Of a DNA stretch of 64,000 bases, positions 43,851-53,110 are shown piece after piece. Position 1 is the first letter of the stretch. Each line of letters starts with the position of its first letter. The DNA comes from CBDEUK01 sp965250225. Its GTDB lineage: Bacteria; Pseudomonadota; Gammaproteobacteria; Eutrophobiales; Eutrophobiaceae. The position numbers and the translations under genes were made by a program. Under the pieces are notes generated by a model, which worked only from the letters and a program-made list of their open reading frames with translations, was not told the DNA's origin and made no database searches. Location: positions 62,001-126,000 of the forward strand of contig CBDFNQ010000036.1 of the NCBI GenBank assembly GCA_965250225.1, given 5' to 3'.

Positions 43851-44828
43851 ATGAAACGATTTGGTGATTTTCTTATAGACACGGGACTGATTTCCATTGA
43901 GCAATTGGCTCTGGCCTTGCTGGAACAACTTAAGAGTACCCCGCCCAGTCTGGTGGTGTTGTATGAAAATGACTGCCTGGATGCACAACAAGTTATTGAT
44001 ATTCTGGCCTTGCAAAGTGAGGAACGTATCGATTTTCCATCGGCCTGTGAAAAACTCAATCTCTGGCGCGAGGAATTTGTCGGGGTGTTGCAGCTCGAGA
44101 CAACGAGAAAACGACCCAAACTGGGTCAGATCATTGTTGAAAAAGCCTGGGTCGATCCACAAAAACTACTCGCAGAATTACATCGTTTTCGTATCTGGTG
44201 TGAGGAAAACCAGATCAGCAATAAATTGAAAACACCAGTAGTGCTTGCTAGCGACACTAACAAAGCACAATCTGATCAGTTGGCACCAGAGCCGTCAGCC
44301 GCGCCAGTCTCGTACAATGAATTTACCCCGGTTTTTGACCATATTGAAGCGAACAGTATACCTGATTTTCTCGATCTCTTTTCTGAAGAAAAGATGAACA
44401 ACATGGAGTTAACCATTCTGTCACTGGAATCCCTGGCTGAAGCTGACCCTGAAGTGGCCTATAAAATACTCGATGCCTTCTTTGGCGAATATCACTCCTT
44501 AAAAGGCGCAGCGCGTTCAGTTGGCGCAGCCTTAACCGAGGAACTGATACATAAGTCAGAAGATCTACTGACGTTTTTCAAACAGTTTTCAACCAAGACC
44601 GACGCTACTGACTTTGCCTTGTTAACCGCGATCAATCTGTCGATCCTGGACTTGCTATGGCACTTAAGGGACGATCTTCAGGAATTTACCTCTGAGGAAT
44701 CTTTTTGGCAGGAGGAGGCGACCCGGTTTCAGTATCTCTCACTGTTGGATGAGATACAGCAGACCTTGCAAAAACTGCATGACCGGGGTTATGAACTCTC
44801 TCTGGATGATATTAGCGATGCGTTTTGA
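43851..44828 (+). CDS. MshEN-like/Hpt protein: phosphotransfer domain separate from CheA
   Basis: 325 residues. Residues 1-115 hold two repeats typical of MshE/GspE N-terminal domains: FGDFLIDTGLISIEQLALAL and PKLGQIIVEKAWVDPQKLLA; several proteins of this class bind c-di-GMP through such repeats. A Pro/Ala linker (about 128-155) leads to a helical Hpt domain (about 165-300) whose phosphoacceptor is His215 in EYHSLKGAARSVG, the exact P1 motif of CheA. It overlaps or abuts the gene before (0 bases) and lies 24 bases before cheA. As the CheA here lacks this motif, this protein probably provides the phosphorylatable histidine in trans. It carries no kinase domain itself. Confidence 0.85.
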   Translation: MKRFGDFLIDTGLISIEQLALALLEQLKSTPPSLVVLYENDCLDAQQVIDILALQSEERIDFPSACEKLNLWREEFVGVLQLETTRKRPKLGQIIVEKAWVDPQKLLAELHRFRIWCEENQISNKLKTPVVLASDTNKAQSDQLAPEPSAAPVSYNEFTPVFDHIEANSIPDFLDLFSEEKMNNMELTILSLESLAEADPEVAYKILDAFFGEYHSLKGAARSVGAALTEELIHKSEDLLTFFKQFSTKTDATDFALLTAINLSILDLLWHLRDDLQEFTSEESFWQEEATRFQYLSLLDEIQQTLQKLHDRGYELSLDDISDAF

Positions 44829-44852
44829 AGAATATAGATCGAGGGTGAGTTT

Positions 44853-46643
44853 ATGACTAATAAGGATCCACAGCTTAACGGATCGGCCGATCTGCATCAC
44901 CTGATAGAGCAACTTAAGGCACTGATGATCAGCCTGGATGAAAGTTCCTCCAGCGACGCTGCCTTGCCGTTGATCGAAACACTGGTGGCAGAAGCCGATC
45001 TGATAAAGCTTTATTCAATCAAGGAGATCATGCCCGCCTGTGTCTCTGCACTGTCTTTTTTTCAGCAAAATGAACTGCCATTGGACAAGCAAGTGATCAA
45101 TATATTGACAGAATGTTTTGCCCTGATCGTCAAAGAAGCCGAGTCTGCAATCAATGTAGATCCATACGATAGTTACCCACAAGAACGGGACGCTATTTTA
45201 GCAACACTGTCTGTTTACGTGGCGGATTCCACCGGTTTTGAATTGCAATACTGGGAGGATGTTATCGTCGCTGAGAATAATCTCAATGCGGAGTCAGCCT
45301 ATATGGAATCTATTGCCACTGAGCAGTCGAGCAATTCAAAGGAGCCAGCGGAGATGGAAAAAAATCAAATCATGCCAGAGCCGAAACCCCGCAAAAAAAT
45401 TGAAAAGACAAAGTCCAAACCGGAAGAGACGACTCGCGTAAAATCGAAATTACTGGCGCAACTGTTGAGTCATTCTGAAGAACTGGTACAAATCAGGAAT
45501 GCGCTTGCTGATATATCAGAACGTCAGAAAGAACCACGCATTAGTGAGCTGTCGAGCAGACTGACATCGGTTTCCGATCATATTTTGAATGACTTATTGA
45601 AGACACGCATGAGCCCGATTGGGGTGTTGCTGAATAAATATAAGCGCATTGTTCGTGATCTGTCGCTTGATCTAGATAAGAAGGTAAACCTGAAAATCAT
45701 TGGTGAGAATATTGAGCTTGATAGTAATCTGATCGATGCCATTACCGAGCCGTTGACACATTTGGTCAGGAATTCAATTGATCACGGCATTCAATCGCCT
45801 GCTGCCCGGGAGAAAGCCGGTAAACCAGAAGCCGGACTACTGATCCTCCATGCTTATAACGAGTCCGGCAAGGTCGTGATTAGTATCTGTGATGATGGCA
45901 GCGGAGTGGATAGAGAGAAAGTATTGGAAAAAGCGATTTCCAGCGGGCTGGTTTCAAAAGATAAGGCAGCAACATTATCGCCACAAGAAGTATTAAACAT
46001 GATTTTCAATGCCGGTCTGTCCACCAATAAAGAGGTCAGTTCGATCTCTGGTCGAGGCGTCGGCATGGATGTGGTCAGACGTAGAGTTGAGGAAATCAAA
46101 GGCGAGATCGAATTGAGCAGTGAGTTAGGCAAGGGCACACAGGTCTTGCTTCGATTCCCCTTAACCATGGCGACCTTAAAGGTGTCGTTATTCAAGATCA
46201 ATGGTGTTAGTTACGCCATTCCATCTGCGGATATCACCCAAATCATACGATTTTCGCAACAAGAAGAAGAGACCAGTCTTCGTTTTGATACGGATCAGCC
46301 GATGCTCTACCGCAATGATAAAATTATTCCACTGCTTGAGCCGAAAGCCTATCTGGATGGTTTGAATAATAACCCGACACTTAAGGAAACCTATATGACC
46401 AGTGCGGTATTGAATATCATTGTTTTTCGCCACGAAGGCAAAGATTGGGGACTGTGTGTGGATGAAGTGTTTGCCTATATGGACATCGTGATCAAACCAA
46501 TGGATCGCAGCATGAACCCCGCTGAACTTTTTGCTGGCCTGGCGGTGCTGGGAAACGGGGAGCTTGCCATGATCATGAGTCCAAAAGGCTTATTGAAGCG
46601 ACTATCAACCTCCCCGGAAACTGGTATAACAGCGGCGCTATGA
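44853..46643 (+). CDS. cheA: CheA-type histidine kinase lacking the Hpt (P1) domain
   Basis: 596 residues. Residues about 195-265 are the P3 dimerisation helices (VKSKLLAQLLSHSEELVQIR, LLKTRMSPIGVLLNKYKRIV). Residues 290-435 are the HATPase domain with N box HLVRNSIDHGI, G1 CDDGSGVD, and G2 SISGRGVGMDVVRRR. Residues 438-590 are the CheW-like P5 domain. The N-terminal 160 residues are helical but have no HxxKG phosphoacceptor; a run near residues 40-60 could be a degenerate P1. A Lys-rich linker (178-198) follows. It must phosphorylate a His elsewhere, most simply His215 of the preceding protein. It is last in the operon and would dock to the CheW/receptor array through P5. Confidence 0.93.
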   Translation: MTNKDPQLNGSADLHHLIEQLKALMISLDESSSSDAALPLIETLVAEADLIKLYSIKEIMPACVSALSFFQQNELPLDKQVINILTECFALIVKEAESAINVDPYDSYPQERDAILATLSVYVADSTGFELQYWEDVIVAENNLNAESAYMESIATEQSSNSKEPAEMEKNQIMPEPKPRKKIEKTKSKPEETTRVKSKLLAQLLSHSEELVQIRNALADISERQKEPRISELSSRLTSVSDHILNDLLKTRMSPIGVLLNKYKRIVRDLSLDLDKKVNLKIIGENIELDSNLIDAITEPLTHLVRNSIDHGIQSPAAREKAGKPEAGLLILHAYNESGKVVISICDDGSGVDREKVLEKAISSGLVSKDKAATLSPQEVLNMIFNAGLSTNKEVSSISGRGVGMDVVRRRVEEIKGEIELSSELGKGTQVLLRFPLTMATLKVSLFKINGVSYAIPSADITQIIRFSQQEEETSLRFDTDQPMLYRNDKIIPLLEPKAYLDGLNNNPTLKETYMTSAVLNIIVFRHEGKDWGLCVDEVFAYMDIVIKPMDRSMNPAELFAGLAVLGNGELAMIMSPKGLLKRLSTSPETGITAAL

Positions 46644-46693
46644 TGACACAGAGTTATCAACTATTTTCAAGTTTAATGAATCTCCATCCTTAA
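46640..46693 (+). CDS. 17-codon frame overlapping the cheA stop, possible truncated last gene of the operon
   Basis: ATGATGA at the cheA stop starts MMTQSYQLFSSLMNLHP and ends at 46693. Overlapping start-stop pairs are used elsewhere in this operon (cheR-cheDB). Followed by AT-rich sequence unlike the operon, it may be the stump of a deleted gene. It is too short to identify. Confidence 0.25.
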   Translation: MMTQSYQLFSSLMNLHP

Positions 46694-46881
46694 AATATCA
46701 CTATCAACAATCTAACGTAAATTTAGATCAAATTGTCGTTTTGTTTTCTCAACATTCTTTTCCTCAATTATTTTCTCCTTAGGATAAATATAAAACATGT
46801 AAATTCTTTCTTCTTCATTACACACCTCATCTATCTTATATAATAGAAAGTGTAAATTTTTTCGGGGTATGATCATAATTG

Positions 46882-47820
46882 TTACCCAGCAATCCCCATC
46901 ATCAATAAAGCTGAATCCAGGGCACTTGAATTAATTTGATAGGGAATCGAAGTTTGCAGCAAATGCTTACCCTGATATGCAATACCTAACCCTGCTGCTT
47001 GTAACATGGGTAGATCATTCGCTCCATCCCCTATACAACAGACATCTTCAGGTTTAATAGCCAGTCTCTGGCATTCTTCCATCAGCACATTCAGTTTGGT
47101 TGAGGCATCGACAATGGGTTCCAATACCTTGCCAGATAACTTTCCATCGGAAATATCTAAATGATTACAAACATAACGGTCAAAGCACAGTTTACTTGCA
47201 ACATGTTTTACTATCGGCTCAAAACCACCGCTGACCAATACCATTCGTATTTTATTTTGTTTACAACCCTTCAGTAGGGTCTCAGCACCAGAATTAAACT
47301 GAACTGTTTCTGCAAGTTCGCTAAATATATTTTCTGAAAAACCGCTTAATAAACTAACTCGTTCATTTAATGCCTGGCGAAAATCCAGATCACCACGCAT
47401 GGCTCGAGAAGTAATTTCACTGATCTGTTCACCTATGCCAACCGCTGCAGCAACGTCGTCCAATGTTTCGCTTGCAACAATAGTGCTATCCATATCGCAA
47501 ATCAGGAGTTTTTTCTTACGTGTCTTAACAGGTAATACAACAACATCAAAATTTTTAGCCTCTGTAAGTAATAACAGTTTCTGGAATAAATCCCAGGCCT
47601 TATGTGATGAGATTTTCACCCTAAGCTCTGTGGAATTATTATTCGATAAGGATGATGTTGAACGAATAGAAATATTATTATCACGCAATAATTGTTCACA
47701 CTGTGGGAGAGATTGTTCTTGCATAGAAATCCCTGCGAAAACAATAGCAAACTCTATTTCCTGATCCTTTGATGTATTGAATAACCAGTAAGGATCAGAA
47801 AAACACGTCGGCTCACTCAT
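46882..47820 (-). CDS. serB: Phosphoserine phosphatase
   Basis: 312 residues. An N-terminal ACT-like part (to about 95) precedes the HAD domain: CDMDSTIVASETLDDVA supplies the nucleophile Asp and acid/base Asp, VLVSGGFEPIVKHVA the Ser/Thr site, and KPEDVCCIGDGANDLPML the metal Asp residues. It hydrolyses O-phosphoserine to serine, the last step of the pathway. It starts inside serA's last codons (4-base overlap) in the serC-serA-serB operon. A non-functional fragment of a relative lies at 28815-28972. Confidence 0.96.
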   Translation of the reverse strand: MSEPTCFSDPYWLFNTSKDQEIEFAIVFAGISMQEQSLPQCEQLLRDNNISIRSTSSLSNNNSTELRVKISSHKAWDLFQKLLLLTEAKNFDVVVLPVKTRKKKLLICDMDSTIVASETLDDVAAAVGIGEQISEITSRAMRGDLDFRQALNERVSLLSGFSENIFSELAETVQFNSGAETLLKGCKQNKIRMVLVSGGFEPIVKHVASKLCFDRYVCNHLDISDGKLSGKVLEPIVDASTKLNVLMEECQRLAIKPEDVCCIGDGANDLPMLQAAGLGIAYQGKHLLQTSIPYQINSSALDSALLMMGIAG

Positions 47821-49412
47821 AATGAGAGTGGTTCAAAATTAAGATATTGAACATCGTCTATATGCTCAATGTTCCTTAATGATTCTAAATCTCCTTGTGA
47901 AACAGGTGCATCGATTTCCAATAATGAAACCGCGTCACCCCGACTTTCTCTGCGACCAAGATGCATATTGGCTATATTGATACCTTTATCAGCGGCAAAA
48001 TTTCCAATAGAGCCAATCACACCCGGTTGATCCTGATTGGTTATGTACAACATATGTTGTCCAAATTCCGATTCCAGTTCGATACCTTTGATTTCTATCA
48101 TCCTCGGACGATTTTGTATTTGTGTACCAGAGATAGTTCGAGTCCTTTCTTCATCCGTAATACTGATTGTGACACGATTATGGTACACATCTTCCAGGTC
48201 TTCTTTTGCTTCGGTAACATGTATACCTCGATCATGCGCAACCTGACGCGCGTTAACACTATTGATGTTATTGAAGTGTGGGGCTAATACCGATTGTACG
48301 ACTTGTGTGGTTAACGGTTCCAGATTCAATTTGGCCGCATCACCAGCATAGGTCACAGTAATCCCTTTGATTGCAGTGTGAGTAAGTTGTCCTGCAAATG
48401 CGCCAAGATAATTGACCAATTGTAAATACGGTTTTAACTGGCGCGTTTCCTCTGCAGTCATGTTTGGTGCATTCAATGCATTCGCAATCGATCCTTCCAG
48501 AAGATAATCCGCAATCTGTTCTGCGATCTGAACCGCCACCTTTTCCTGAGCTTCTGTTGTAGAAGCACCCAAATGTGGCGTACAAATTACATTTTCTAAA
48601 CCAAACAAAGAATTTTCTTTTGCTGGCTCCTGCAAAAAAACATCCAGTGCCGCTCCTTTCAGATGTCCGCTTTCAAGCGCAATTTGCAATGCTTGTTCAT
48701 CAACCAAACCACCCCTTGCACAGTTAATCAACAAAGCCCCTTTTTTCATTTTGTTTAATGCCGTGGCACTGATAATGTTTTCAGTTTCCGCTGTCTTTGG
48801 CACATGTAAAGAAACCACATCGGAACTGATCAGTAATTCTTCCAACTCTACCTTCTTAATTCCTAAAGAGTTTGCTCTCTCTTCTGTCAGATAGGGATCG
48901 TAGGCCTGTACCTTCATACCAAAACCGCAGGCCTTTTGCGCAACAATAGAACCTATGTTGCCGGAACCAATAATACCCAGTAACTTGCCAGTTAATTCAA
49001 CACCCATATAACGTGATTTGGCCCAGGCACCTGAATGAGTGGTTTGATTTGCCTGGGGAATATGCCTCGCCAGAGAGAACATCATCGCCAACGCGTGCTC
49101 AGCCGTTGTGATGGCGTTACCCATAGGCGTGTTCATAACGATAATCCCTTTTTCAGTACAGGCAGGCACATCAATATTGTCCACACCGATACCGGCTCGA
49201 CCAACCACCTTTAATTGTTTCGCTGCCTGTAATACCTTTTTTGTTACCTGTGTGGAGGATCGAATCGCCAAGCCATGAAACTCCGAGATCATTCCCAATA
49301 ATTCATCTTCAGGCATCTTTCCCGTTTGCACCACTTGAATACCACGCTGTTCAAACACATCGACGGCCTGACTGGACATGGGATCGGAGATCAATACACG
49401 TACTTTAGACAT
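47817..49412 (-). CDS. serA: D-3-phosphoglycerate dehydrogenase
   Basis: 531 residues, the long form with an intervening domain before the C-terminal ACT domain. NAD-binding: LLGIIGSGNIGSIVAQKACG. Catalytic residues in NCARGGLVDEQAL (Arg), FLQEPAKEN (Glu) and TPHLGASTTEAQ (His). ACT: LYITNQDQPGVIGSIGNFAA, expected to bind serine for feedback control. Oxidises 3-phosphoglycerate in the first step of serine synthesis. It is flanked by serC (1-base overlap) and serB (4-base overlap). Confidence 0.97.
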   Translation of the reverse strand: MSKVRVLISDPMSSQAVDVFEQRGIQVVQTGKMPEDELLGMISEFHGLAIRSSTQVTKKVLQAAKQLKVVGRAGIGVDNIDVPACTEKGIIVMNTPMGNAITTAEHALAMMFSLARHIPQANQTTHSGAWAKSRYMGVELTGKLLGIIGSGNIGSIVAQKACGFGMKVQAYDPYLTEERANSLGIKKVELEELLISSDVVSLHVPKTAETENIISATALNKMKKGALLINCARGGLVDEQALQIALESGHLKGAALDVFLQEPAKENSLFGLENVICTPHLGASTTEAQEKVAVQIAEQIADYLLEGSIANALNAPNMTAEETRQLKPYLQLVNYLGAFAGQLTHTAIKGITVTYAGDAAKLNLEPLTTQVVQSVLAPHFNNINSVNARQVAHDRGIHVTEAKEDLEDVYHNRVTISITDEERTRTISGTQIQNRPRMIEIKGIELESEFGQHMLYITNQDQPGVIGSIGNFAADKGINIANMHLGRRESRGDAVSLLEIDAPVSQGDLESLRNIEHIDDVQYLNFEPLSL

Positions 49413-50608
49413 CAGGAACCCTCCTTGACAACAAATTCACTGACCCAACGTTGATAGGCCCAATCCAGCCACGGCATTAATTTTTCCATATCGGAACTTT
49501 CAACTGTCGAGCCTCCCCAAAAACGAAAGCCGACGGGCGCACCCCTGTAAGAGGCAATATCGTACGCCACCTCTTCTTCATCCAACCATTGACGCATCAA
49601 TCCAACCGCCTTTTCTTGTTCGTCATGATCCAACTTTAAATATTCAGCGGAAACAATTTTTATACACAAGGAGGTGGTGGAACGCGTTTCCGCTTTTGTT
49701 GGTAGCCAGGCTATCCAATCTGTCTTCGCCACCCAATCATCCACGGCCTTGAAATTCTCTTCGCTGCGTTTGATCAAGGCAGGCAAGCCGCCAATGGATT
49801 CTGCCCAGGATAAGGCGGAAAACAGATCTTCAAGTGCCAGCATACTGGGAGTGTTTATCGTCGCCCCTTTAAACACGGCTTGCATCAATTGACCATTTTT
49901 TGTCAACCGAAAGATCTTGGGTAATGGTCTTGGTGGTACATAATTTTCCAGACGTTGAACCGCCAGTGGACTTAAGGCCAACATGCCAAAGCCACCTTCG
50001 CTGCCCAGTACTTTTTGCCAGGACCAGGTGATGACATCGAGTTTTTCATAGTCCAACTGCATTGCGTAAACCGCTGAGGTAGAATCAGCAAAGACGAGTC
50101 CTTCTCGATCGCTTGCAATCCAGTCCAGATTGGGGACGCGCACACCGCTGGTGGTGCCGTTATAGACAAACACAATATCTCGCTGCGGACTGGCAAGATT
50201 CATATCCGGCAAATGTCCAAAATCAGCCGTATAAATATTTAAATCATCGATTTTTAAATGACTTTGGATATCATCGACCCAGAGATTAGAAAAACTTTCC
50301 CAGGCAAAGACATCAACACCGCGTTGCCCGAGCATGGACCACAATGCCATTTCAAAAGCACCGGTATCTGAAGCTGGAACAATGGCGAGATGCCAGTCAT
50401 CAGGTAGCCCCATCAAGCTTGCCGAACGGGTTATGGCTTCGTTTAAACGAAATTTTGGTATTGGTGCCCGATGGCTACGCCCCAGATTTGCAACTGAAAG
50501 ATTGGAAAGATCCCAGCCCGGGTGTTTTTTGCAGGGACCGGATGAAAAACGCGGATCATCTGGACGCACAACAGGCCTTTCACAAAGCCCTTTGGCGGAT
50601 GTGTTCAT
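49412..50608 (-). CDS. serC: Phosphoserine aminotransferase
   Basis: 398 residues, of the longer SerC type found in alphaproteobacteria and methanogens rather than the roughly 360-residue Escherichia coli type. PLP-binding Lys is in VITWSWQKVLGSEGGFGMLA. FSSGPCKKHPGWDL, LGRSHRAPIPKFRL and IVPASDTGAFEMALWSML are conserved. Converts 3-phosphohydroxypyruvate and glutamate to O-phosphoserine. First gene of serC-serA-serB. A promoter probably lies in the 219-base gap before the divergent glcB. The use of the alphaproteobacterial type could reflect transfer. Confidence 0.93.
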   Translation of the reverse strand: MNTSAKGLCERPVVRPDDPRFSSGPCKKHPGWDLSNLSVANLGRSHRAPIPKFRLNEAITRSASLMGLPDDWHLAIVPASDTGAFEMALWSMLGQRGVDVFAWESFSNLWVDDIQSHLKIDDLNIYTADFGHLPDMNLASPQRDIVFVYNGTTSGVRVPNLDWIASDREGLVFADSTSAVYAMQLDYEKLDVITWSWQKVLGSEGGFGMLALSPLAVQRLENYVPPRPLPKIFRLTKNGQLMQAVFKGATINTPSMLALEDLFSALSWAESIGGLPALIKRSEENFKAVDDWVAKTDWIAWLPTKAETRSTTSLCIKIVSAEYLKLDHDEQEKAVGLMRQWLDEEEVAYDIASYRGAPVGFRFWGGSTVESSDMEKLMPWLDWAYQRWVSEFVVKEGS

Positions 50609-50827
50609 GTCTAACCTCTAATTAGTCGACGGTTTGCTCCGTCACGCACGGACAATAATATACCAGACAAATAATAAACCAAAATTTAGCTCTGCTCCCT
50701 GCTGAATCGCCCAGAAAATATTTTCTATTAGTTATTGCTTTGAAAAGCGGGATACAGTAATCTTCTGCACTGCAACAAACCTTGAAATGACTATTATTTA
50801 TAGAATGACTAAGACGGAAAAAAACAT

Positions 50828-53011
50828 ATGAATGCGCTTAAAAACAACTCTATCAAGCTGGGCGACCTCGAAATTGCTGAAGAACTGTATCAACTGGTCA
50901 ATGATGAAATCATTCCCGATACCGGTGTTGAGGCAGAAGATTTCTGGAATGCTCTGGCGGATATCGTTAAAGAACTGGGCCCACGAAATGCCAAATTACT
51001 GAAAATTCGCGACCAATTGCAGAAAAAGATTGATACCTGGCATAAAGAAAATCGAAAACAAGCGCATGATCCCACAGCCTACAAGACATTTTTACAACAA
51101 ATTGGTTATCTGGTTGAGCCTGTCGATGATTTTGCGATTACGTCTGAGAATGTCGACATTGAAATCGCAGATGTCGCCGGCCCACAATTGGTCGTGCCTC
51201 TGGATAATGCTCGTTATGTCTTAAATGCAGCCAATGCACGCTGGGGCAGTTTGTACGATGCCATGTATGCGACTGATGCAGTTTCCGAATCCAATGGTTG
51301 TAAAAGGATAAAAAAATACAACCCTATACGTGGCGAACGAGTGATTGCACGTGCACGTAATTTTCTAGATCGACACTTTCCACTGGAAAGAGACACCCAT
51401 AAACACGTCACTCATTATTATATTAAAAATAATCAATTAACGGTCAGCATGGGTGATGAGACAGAAACAACATTACTAAGACCACAACAATTTATCGGTT
51501 ACACGGGTAACCCCGAAAAACCGAATGAAATCCTTTTGCGTCATCACGGGTTGCATGTCGAGATTTGTTTTGGTGAAGGCTTCTTTATTGGTCGTCGTGA
51601 TCACGCTAACATTTACGATATCCACATTGAATCGGCCATCACAACAATTATGGATTGCGAAGATTCTGTTGCCTCAGTTGATACAGAAGACAAACTGCAA
51701 GTGTATAAAAACTGGCTGGGTCTGATGAAAGGTAATCTGACTCGCACTGTTGTAAAAGATGATGAAACCATAGAACGCAGCCTTGAAGCGGATCGGCAAT
51801 ATACCGGTGCCCATGGAGAACCAGTGACTGTCCACGGACGAAGCCTGATGTTGGTACGAAATGTTGGTATGCATCTGGAAACGGATGCAGTGTTACTTAA
51901 TGGCAAACCCATTCCGGAAACCATGTTAGATGCCATGGTCACTGCACTCAGTGCAAAACATGATCTGTTACAAAACAACAAACACAGAAATAGCCGCACA
52001 GGCTCTGTCTATATTGTAAAACCAAAGATGCACGGTTCTGATGAAGTGGCTCTGGCAAATGAATTATTCAACCGGGTTGAAGATGCCCTGAAACTATCTC
52101 GCAATACCTTAAAGATGGGTATCATGGATGAGGAACGTCGTACCTCTGTCAATCTAAAAGCGTGTATTCATTCAGCGCGTGAACGTTTGGTTTTCATCAA
52201 TACTGGTTTTCTCGATAGAACCGGTGATGATATTCATACCAATATGGAAGCTGGGCCCGTCATTCCCAAAGATGAAATCAAACAGGCAAAATGGTTGAGT
52301 GCCTATGAAGAATCGAATGTTCAGGTTGGTCTGCGTTGTGGTCTGGAAGGCCATGCACAAATTGGCAAAGGTATGTGGGCCATGCCGGATGAAATGAATA
52401 ATATGATGAAGACCAAGATCCAGCATCTCAAAGCAGGTGCCAATACCTCCTGGGTGCCATCACCGATTGCAGCTACTCTGCATTCACTTCATTATCACCG
52501 CTTGAACGTACATTCTCGTCAACAGGCTTTACTGCAAGCCGATGATATTCCGGTTGATGATATTCTCGAAATCCCTGTGATGGATCCAGAGCGTAAATTA
52601 TCCGAAAAAGAAATCCGACATGAACTGGAAAACAATGCCCAGGGTATTCTTGGTTATGTCTCTCGCTGGGTTGGGCAGGGTATTGGTTGTTCAAAGGTGC
52701 CTGATATCAATGACACAGCATTGATGGAAGACTGCGCGACTTTGCGTATCTCCAGTCAGCATATTGCCAACTGGTTACACCATGACATTCTTACCGAAGA
52801 CGAAGTTCGCGCTGCCATGAAACGCATGGCGGTCATTGTTGATCGACAAAACCGTAATGACAGTTCGTATCAACCCATGTCGGAAGATTTCAGTGCCAGT
52901 GTTCCTTTTCTGGCTGCCATTGATTTGGTGTTGAAAGGACGCATACAACCCAATGGTTATACCGAGTTTGTTCTTTATCGACGTCGACGTGAAGTAAAAA
53001 AAGAGCGTTAG
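50828..53011 (+). CDS. glcB: Malate synthase G
   Basis: 727 residues, the length of isoform G. Condenses glyoxylate with acetyl-CoA to malate in the glyoxylate shunt or glycolate pathway. Seen: HHGLHVEICFGEG, IESAITTIMDCEDSVASVD with Mg/active-site Glu and Asp, NVGMHLETDAV, MHGSDEVALANELFNRVE, GMWAMPDEM and the C-terminal IANWLHHDILTEDEV. No isocitrate lyase gene is in the window. Start ATG follows a weak GGAAAA site. It is divergent from serC. Confidence 0.97.
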   Translation: MNALKNNSIKLGDLEIAEELYQLVNDEIIPDTGVEAEDFWNALADIVKELGPRNAKLLKIRDQLQKKIDTWHKENRKQAHDPTAYKTFLQQIGYLVEPVDDFAITSENVDIEIADVAGPQLVVPLDNARYVLNAANARWGSLYDAMYATDAVSESNGCKRIKKYNPIRGERVIARARNFLDRHFPLERDTHKHVTHYYIKNNQLTVSMGDETETTLLRPQQFIGYTGNPEKPNEILLRHHGLHVEICFGEGFFIGRRDHANIYDIHIESAITTIMDCEDSVASVDTEDKLQVYKNWLGLMKGNLTRTVVKDDETIERSLEADRQYTGAHGEPVTVHGRSLMLVRNVGMHLETDAVLLNGKPIPETMLDAMVTALSAKHDLLQNNKHRNSRTGSVYIVKPKMHGSDEVALANELFNRVEDALKLSRNTLKMGIMDEERRTSVNLKACIHSARERLVFINTGFLDRTGDDIHTNMEAGPVIPKDEIKQAKWLSAYEESNVQVGLRCGLEGHAQIGKGMWAMPDEMNNMMKTKIQHLKAGANTSWVPSPIAATLHSLHYHRLNVHSRQQALLQADDIPVDDILEIPVMDPERKLSEKEIRHELENNAQGILGYVSRWVGQGIGCSKVPDINDTALMEDCATLRISSQHIANWLHHDILTEDEVRAAMKRMAVIVDRQNRNDSSYQPMSEDFSASVPFLAAIDLVLKGRIQPNGYTEFVLYRRRREVKKER

Positions 53012-53110
53012 AAATACGAGGCAAGCCTAAAATTTTAGATTGAACTGAATAATAGAAGGACTCTGGTAAATTGGTTACTTACAGTCAACCCATTACTTAG
53101 CCTCACTAGT

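Noticed and set aside
53027..53038. CTAAAATTTTAG palindrome after glcB
   Set aside because: Short and pure AT centre; expected by chance in this composition.
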